Shown here: in pieces, positions 60,276 to 64,000 of the stretch
Numbering within the stretch: the first letter of the stretch is position 1
How the letters are laid out: every line of letters begins with the position of its first letter
Source: Gallibacter pasteurianus_A
GTDB taxonomy: Bacteria; Bacillota; Clostridia; Peptostreptococcales; Anaerovoracaceae
Direction of reading: 5' to 3'
NCBI GenBank assembly: GCA_963596005.1
Contig: CAVBJF010000006.1
Span: 1-64,000, forward strand
Length of the DNA: 64,000 bases
The notes under the pieces: generated by a model
The model's database searches: none
The model's input: only the letters and a program-made list of their open reading frames with translations
What the model was told of the DNA's origin: nothing
Position numbers and translations under genes: made by a program

Positions 60276-61211
60276 TTATATTTTTTCTATAACTCGCAGC
60301 TTTGCGCTCCTCGCTCGCGGATTTTGCTCAAGCTCAGCAATAGTCGCCACGATAGGTTTCTTAGTTATCTTCTTAATCGTCGGTCTGTTGCCACATACAC
60401 ACACCGGCAAATCGCTTGGGCATGTGCAAACATCTATTTTTTTTCTAAAAGCTTCCTTGACTATCCTGTCTTCAAGACTATGAAAGCTTATAATGCATAG
60501 CCTGCCACCCTCAGCTAACACATCGCAAAAATCATTTACGGCCTTTTTGAGTTTGTTAAGCTCATCGTTAACTTCTATCCTTATGGCCTGAAAGGTTCTC
60601 TTCGCAGGATGCGGTCCATCTCGTCTTGCCGAGGCCGGTATCGCTTCTTTTATGATCTCAACGAGCCTCTCTGTGTCTTTTATGGATTCTTTTTCTCTCG
60701 CACCTGCTATGAATTTTGCGATCCTACTTGCAAACTTCTCTTCACCATATCTTTTGATGATGCTTGCAAGCTCTTTTTCGGAATAGCCATTTACGATATC
60801 GTATGCCGTCAATGCATCATTTTGATTCATCCGCATATCGAGCGGTGCCTTTTGCATGTAGGAAAATCCGCGCTCGCTATTATCGAGTTGAAAGGATGAA
60901 ACTCCTAAATCAAGTAGCGCTCCGTCTATTTCTTTTATATTATTGTCGTTTAAAACTTTTTTAATATCCGCATAATTTTTTTGGATAAATATCTTTTGAC
61001 ATTTATACTTTTGCAACCGCTCTTCTGATGCATTTAACGCATCTATATCCCTATCTATACCGATCAGGAGGCCGTCGTTTGCAAGCGCTTCGCAAATTGC
61101 AGAGCTGTGCCCTGCGCCGCCAAGCGTGCCATCAACATATATACCGCTTGGCTTGATGTTGAGATTTTCTATGCATTCATTTAGAAGTACAGGTTTATGA
61201 CTAAATTCCAT
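60276..61211 (-). CDS. rsmH: 16S rRNA (cytosine1402-N4)-methyltransferase RsmH (MraW)
   Basis: A 311-residue methyltransferase. FSHKPVLLNECIENL at the start, DGTLGGAGHSSAIC (about 27-40) for SAM, ALLDLGVSSFQLD (about 98-110) and RTFQAIRIEVNDEL (about 204-217) are diagnostic. The start overlaps mraZ by 11 bp and a GGAG is present before the ATG. Confidence 0.96.
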   Translation of the reverse strand: MEFSHKPVLLNECIENLNIKPSGIYVDGTLGGAGHSSAICEALANDGLLIGIDRDIDALNASEERLQKYKCQKIFIQKNYADIKKVLNDNNIKEIDGALLDLGVSSFQLDNSERGFSYMQKAPLDMRMNQNDALTAYDIVNGYSEKELASIIKRYGEEKFASRIAKFIAGAREKESIKDTERLVEIIKEAIPASARRDGPHPAKRTFQAIRIEVNDELNKLKKAVNDFCDVLAEGGRLCIISFHSLEDRIVKEAFRKKIDVCTCPSDLPVCVCGNRPTIKKITKKPIVATIAELEQNPRARSAKLRVIEKI

Positions 61212-61632
61212 ACTCCACTATTCCCTCTGCGACTTTCGCCCTGTCAAGAACGATATCATCGCCACCTTTTTCGTATTCTTCTCTGCTCCAAATTTCTATT
61301 TTATCCATGCAACCGATAGTTGTCAGTTCTTTTGAAATTGATGTCTTTTCCCTAAGCGTTTGCGGAAGAGTAATCCTTCCCTGCCTATCCATCTCGCACT
61401 CCTCTGCATTGCCTGTAAAGCTTCTCACAAAATTTCGTGCTTTTGGATCAGAGATAGGAAGCATTGAAAGTTTCTCCACAAACTTTGCCCATTCGCTTGC
61501 AGGATACAAATAGAGGCAGTTGTCTATGCCAAGCGTCAGCACTACCTTGTATCCGAGTTCCTCTCTAAATTTAGCGGGAACTATCATCCTGTTTTTTGCA
61601 TCTATGGAATTGTTATATGTCCCCATAAACAT
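61201..61632 (-). CDS. mraZ: Transcriptional regulator MraZ
   Basis: A 143-residue AbrB-fold regulator with two repeats. MFMGTYNNSIDAKNRMIVPA, then EMDRQGRITLPQTLREKTSI (about 84-103) are diagnostic. MraZ represses the dcw operon. The ATG at 61632 has AGGAGG eight bases upstream; a longer frame would add seven residues. It leads the ten-gene run and MraZ-type repeats lie in its promoter. Confidence 0.95.
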   Translation of the reverse strand: MFMGTYNNSIDAKNRMIVPAKFREELGYKVVLTLGIDNCLYLYPASEWAKFVEKLSMLPISDPKARNFVRSFTGNAEECEMDRQGRITLPQTLREKTSISKELTTIGCMDKIEIWSREEYEKGGDDIVLDRAKVAEGIVEYGI

Positions 61633-61707
61633 TAGCGAGGCCTCCTTTCTCAACTTGCGATTGGCAGCGTTTAGATATAGTACTGCACTATCGTATTGTT
61701 ACTTAGA

Positions 61708-61736
61708 ATTTTACTCCACTTTACTCCACTTTTCAA
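61708..61736 (-). promoter_or_regulatory. dcw promoter with two MraZ-type repeats in its spacer
   Basis: TTGAAA (61731-61736) and TAAAAT (61708-61713) on the minus strand are 17 bp apart. The spacer contains TGGAG twice with a ten-base period (TGGAGTAAAGTGGAG), the spacing seen for MraZ boxes. Binding there would block RNA polymerase, giving direct self-repression. Confidence 0.75.
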
Positions 61737-61755
61737 TAATTTTAGACATAAAAAT

Positions 61756-61777
61756 GGGAGCACTTATCTATGCTCCC
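61756..61777 (-). terminator. Terminator downstream of rubrerythrin, upstream of mraZ
   Basis: GGGAGCA and TGCTCCC pair around an eight-base loop. ATTTTTATG follows on the minus strand. It insulates the mraZ promoter from the perR-rbr operon. Confidence 0.7.
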
Positions 61778-61844
61778 CCACTCATAACCACTTTTATATC
61801 TTTTCCTAGATGTTCGGCACCATATATAGTGTTAAATATGTAAA

Positions 61845-61868
61845 CAGACTACTATATGTAGTAGTCTG
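61845..61868. terminator. Palindromic hairpin just after rubrerythrin
   Basis: CAGACTACTA and TAGTAGTCTG are perfect ten-base arms around TATG, 17 bp after the rbr stop codon in transcript order. The U-tract is weak, so it may help termination or stabilise the mRNA end. Confidence 0.5.
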
Positions 61869-61884
61869 CTGCGTTTCCTTTTTA

Positions 61885-62427
61885 TTAATAATTTTCCTCA
61901 TGAACCTCGAAGTAGCTCTGCGGATGATCGCAAACAGGGCATACATCAGGCGCTTTTGTGCCTACCACGATATGTCCGCAGTTACGGCATTCCCACACCT
62001 TGACTTCACTCTTTTCAAATACCTGAGAAGTCTCAATATTTTTGAGAAGCGCACGATACCTTTCTTCGTGATGCTTTTCGATCTCACCTACAGCTCTGAA
62101 TTTTTCTGCAAGCTCAGGGAAACCTTCCTTTTCAGCTGTCTTTGCAAAGTCCGCATACATATCTGTCCATTCGTAGTTTTCTCCCTCTGCCGCCGAAGCT
62201 AAGTTTTGCTTTGTATCACCTATGCCTGCCAATTCCTTAAACCACATCTTAGCGTGTTCTTTCTCATTGTCAGCTGTCTTTAAAAATAATGCCGACATCT
62301 GCTCATAGCCTTCTTTCTTTGCTACAGAAGCGAAATAAGTGTACTTATTTCTTGCCTGTGATTCTCCTGCAAATGCTTCCTGTAAATTTTTTTCTGTCTG
62401 TGTTCCTGCGTACTTGTTAGTTGCCAT
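61885..62427 (-). CDS. rbr: Rubrerythrin
   Basis: A 180-residue peroxide-reducing protein. The N-terminal di-iron domain has EAFAGESQARNKYTYFA (about 17-33) and KTADNEKEHAKMWFKEL (about 52-68). A second EKHHEERYRALL (about 123-134) gives the further ligands. The C-terminal rubredoxin domain has WECRNCGHIVVG and CPVCDHP (about 145-172) for FeS4. The ATG at 62427 has GGAGG upstream; a longer frame would add 23 residues. perR is 17 bp upstream in the same unit. Confidence 0.96.
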   Translation of the reverse strand: MATNKYAGTQTEKNLQEAFAGESQARNKYTYFASVAKKEGYEQMSALFLKTADNEKEHAKMWFKELAGIGDTKQNLASAAEGENYEWTDMYADFAKTAEKEGFPELAEKFRAVGEIEKHHEERYRALLKNIETSQVFEKSEVKVWECRNCGHIVVGTKAPDVCPVCDHPQSYFEVHEENY

Positions 62428-62444
62428 TTCCTTTACCTCCGTTT

Positions 62445-62858
62445 TTACAATTTTTTCAAATAATCCTCTTTTATTTTTCTCCCACACTTCGGGCAAATGC
62501 CTTTGAAGGAAATATCATATCCCAAAAATTCCGTTCCGTGTGTGTCGCGGATTTCATCAATCAAGCCCTCTACTTCGTCCATATCGACATCGGCGATTTC
62601 GCCACATTTGATACATCTCACGTGATAATGCGGCTTTAGCGTAAAATCAAATCGGTTTGCTCCTTCCGACACTTCCACTTTCCTCAGCTCGCCGCCATCG
62701 GCTAATATTTCAAGATTTCTATATACAGTGCCTTTGCCGATTGTAGGATGAGTTTTTTTAATGAATTCGTACACATCATTTGCTGTAACATGACCCTTCA
62801 TTTCAAAAACCGCACTTCGCACAAGCTCTTTTTGGATCGTGTTTCTCCTGTTTGACAT
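62445..62858 (-). CDS. perR: Fur-family peroxide regulator PerR
   Basis: A 137-residue metalloregulator from the ATG at 62858, 11 bases after AAGGAGG; a TTG further upstream falls at the transcription start and is unlikely. The winged helix (NDVYEFIKKTHPTIGKGTVY) is followed by the metal-binding HYHVRCIKCGEIADVD and CPKCGRK, i.e. CxxC pairs for structural zinc and His/Asp ligands for Fe or Mn. The adjacent rubrerythrin supports PerR rather than Fur or Zur. Confidence 0.87.
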   Translation of the reverse strand: MSNRRNTIQKELVRSAVFEMKGHVTANDVYEFIKKTHPTIGKGTVYRNLEILADGGELRKVEVSEGANRFDFTLKPHYHVRCIKCGEIADVDMDEVEGLIDEIRDTHGTEFLGYDISFKGICPKCGRKIKEDYLKKL

Positions 62859-62899
62859 TTTTGGGTTCGCCTCCTTGTTAGGATTTATTCTCAATAAGG

Positions 62900-62944
62900 A
62901 TTATATCCCTTTTTGTTGCTCATGTCAACTATAATCATTTTATA
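62900..62944 (-). promoter_or_regulatory. Promoter of perR-rbr with candidate Per box
   Basis: A perfect TTGACA (62923-62928) and TATAAT (62900-62905) with 17 bp between them on the minus strand. Just upstream, TATAAAATGATTATA (62930-62944) resembles a Per box (TTATAAT-N-ATTATAA) with mismatches. Confidence 0.7.
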
Positions 62945-63084
62945 AAAAGGCAATTGCGGGATTTTGTTTGTTGCCTAATGTTTTAAATTGCACAGCTACT
63001 CCTTTCAACTTCTTTTATAATTTTTATGCTCCGGAAATTTCGCCTTCGCCGCATGATAAAGCGAGTAAGTAAAATCCTCGGAAT

Positions 63085-63588
63085 TCACCAAGCAGAAGAT
63101 CCTACAGCTTCTAACGCGAGAAGCTTTATCTTTTTATCTATTCCACCTGCATATCCTCTCAAGCTTCCGTCTGCACCAACAACGCGGTGACAAGGAATAA
63201 TCAATGAAATTGCATTATGTCCCACTGCACCTCCGACAGCCTGCGCAGACATTTTTTTAATTTTCAGTTCTTTCGCCATCTCTCCATATGTCATAGTTTT
63301 GCCATATGGAATCGTCAACATAATATCGCAAACCATTTTACGAAAGCTTGTGGTGCCATATTTCAAAGGAGGGATAAAATCGGGCTCCTCCCCCGAAAAA
63401 TAAATATCAAGCCACTTTTTCGTTTTCAAAAGCAATGGATGTTCCTTGGTATTGTTCTTTACAATTTCCCTTGTCAGAGTGCTTGCAAAATGCTTCTGCC
63501 CGTCAAACCACAGCCCGACGACAGCCTCATTGTCACACGCTATCGTGATAGTTCCTAGTGGCGAAAGGTACTTGCTTGTATATATCAT
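63085..63588 (-). CDS. ogt: Methylated-DNA-protein-cysteine methyltransferase
   Basis: A 167-residue suicide repair protein that removes alkyl groups from O6-alkylguanine. IPYGKTMTYGEMAKEL (about 94-109) is the HTH region. The acceptor Cys is in SLIIPCHRVVGADGSLRGYAGG (about 132-153), and the DNA-binding region is complete. GGAG precedes the ATG. An EFR1-type ferredoxin gene lies 12 bp upstream in the same orientation. Confidence 0.95.
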   Translation of the reverse strand: MIYTSKYLSPLGTITIACDNEAVVGLWFDGQKHFASTLTREIVKNNTKEHPLLLKTKKWLDIYFSGEEPDFIPPLKYGTTSFRKMVCDIMLTIPYGKTMTYGEMAKELKIKKMSAQAVGGAVGHNAISLIIPCHRVVGADGSLRGYAGGIDKKIKLLALEAVGSSAW

Positions 63589-63600
63589 AGCTTCACTCCT

Positions 63601-64000
63601 TCAGATTTTTATATTCGGATTGGTATACTGTCCGTGGTTTCTTGTCTTATTTCCGCATTGTATGGCAAACTTCGGGCATCGATGCAGACAGCCCAGACAC
63701 ATCACACATTTTTCCTTCACCCAGACAGGTTTTCCATCCTGCATTTGAATTGCCTGTACAGGACATTTTTTCGCGCACAATCCGCAACCAATACAATTTT
63801 CATCCACAGAGAGCCTGCTTGTAAGTCTTGCTTTCCGATGGTAAATTGGCTGTGCGATTGCCTTTACAACAAAAGCCGGTGTAGAATGTGTCATTCGCCT
63901 ATTGCAGTGTTTTTCATTGATTGATTCAATAATGTTTTGTATTTCTGTCTCTGTATTTGCCGTAAAAGCGTTCTGTTTCTCCGGAGTTGAAAGATCAAAG
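63601..64000 (-). CDS. EFR1-family ferredoxin, partial (N-terminus beyond the window)
   Basis: The reading frame is open to the right edge, so the protein's start is outside. The visible 132 residues end with a two-cluster ferredoxin domain, CIGCGLCAKKCPVQAI and CVMCLGCLHRCPKFAI. Family members have an N-terminal flavodoxin-like domain and may pass electrons between a flavin and Fe-S clusters. The internal ATG at 63894 is not needed as the start because the frame continues, reading FDLSTPEKQNAF at the edge. It runs with ogt 12 bp later. Confidence 0.85.
   Translation of the reverse strand, partial: FDLSTPEKQNAFTANTETEIQNIIESINEKHCNRRMTHSTPAFVVKAIAQPIYHRKARLTSRLSVDENCIGCGLCAKKCPVQAIQMQDGKPVWVKEKCVMCLGCLHRCPKFAIQCGNKTRNHGQYTNPNIKI

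Noticed and set aside
63001..63084. Possible small gene or RNA between perR and ogt
   Set aside because: No start with a ribosome site, hairpin with U-tract or conserved motif was seen.

Overview
The window is a gene-dense stretch of a low-GC (about 40%) Gram-positive anaerobe, most likely a clostridial Firmicute of the Eubacteriales. The support is: class III fructose-bisphosphatase, formate-THF ligase, EFR1-type ferredoxin, rubrerythrin with PerR, ECF S-components, a HrcA/CIRCE site, RicT, DivIB, AddA and a DUF5685 protein. A family-level placement (for example Anaerovoracaceae/Mogibacterium-like) is only a guess. No tRNA, rRNA, phage, transposase or CRISPR array was seen. Nearly all genes lie on the minus strand; only four are on the plus strand (a LysR regulator with an aldo/keto reductase, a FolT-like transporter and a NiaR-like regulator).

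Layout, left to right. 1-241: a GCTT microsatellite and AT-rich DNA. 0.2-4.6 kb: one-carbon folate genes (folD, fhs, metF), with thiT and its TPP riboswitch inserted between fhs and metF. 4.6-14.4 kb: rnhB, rbgA, rplS, addA, gpmI and two flavoproteins. 14.6-19.0 kb: a 1482-residue secreted repeat protein with 14 InlB-type repeats, including an exact 810-bp duplicated block. 19.2-22.1 kb: an Rrf2 regulator with an unusual leader, then LysR and aldo/keto reductase genes. 22.2-29.4 kb: fbp, murA, an AbrB-type regulator, a membrane coiled-coil protein, a TrmN6-like methylase, ricT, holB, tmk and a 51-residue membrane protein. 29.6-37.9 kb: folT, rqcP, hup, a SpoVB/MurJ-like flippase, an amidohydrolase, DUF1893, an ECF S-component, nth, a membrane protein, a J-domain protein and DUF5685. 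38.0-41.8 kb: acn-icd-gntR. 41.9-44.6 kb: clpB behind a perfect CIRCE. 44.7-49.0 kb: potA-potB-potCD. 49.0-50.8 kb: a PTS-EIIC-like permease divergent from niaR. 50.8-61.7 kb: a dcw cell-division and murein cluster, mraZ to ftsQ. 61.9-64.0 kb: perR-rbr, ogt and the C-terminal part of an EFR1 ferredoxin.

How the genes fit together. folD, fhs and metF make the methyl branch of folate metabolism. acn and icd supply 2-oxoglutarate under an apparent GntR operator at the acn promoter. The dcw cluster starts from a promoter whose 17-bp spacer carries two MraZ-type repeats. perR-rbr is a peroxide-defence operon.

The least explained features are: the Rrf2 leader (two matching 24-bp palindromes and two minus-strand terminators); the NiaR-like regulator facing an orphan EIIC-like permease whose -35 box lies in a GTGTC/GACAC palindrome; PotA with about 170 extra residues inside its TOBE region; the PotC-PotD fusion; and the DUF5685/J-domain gene pair. 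All calls are from reading the sequence; no database search was run.
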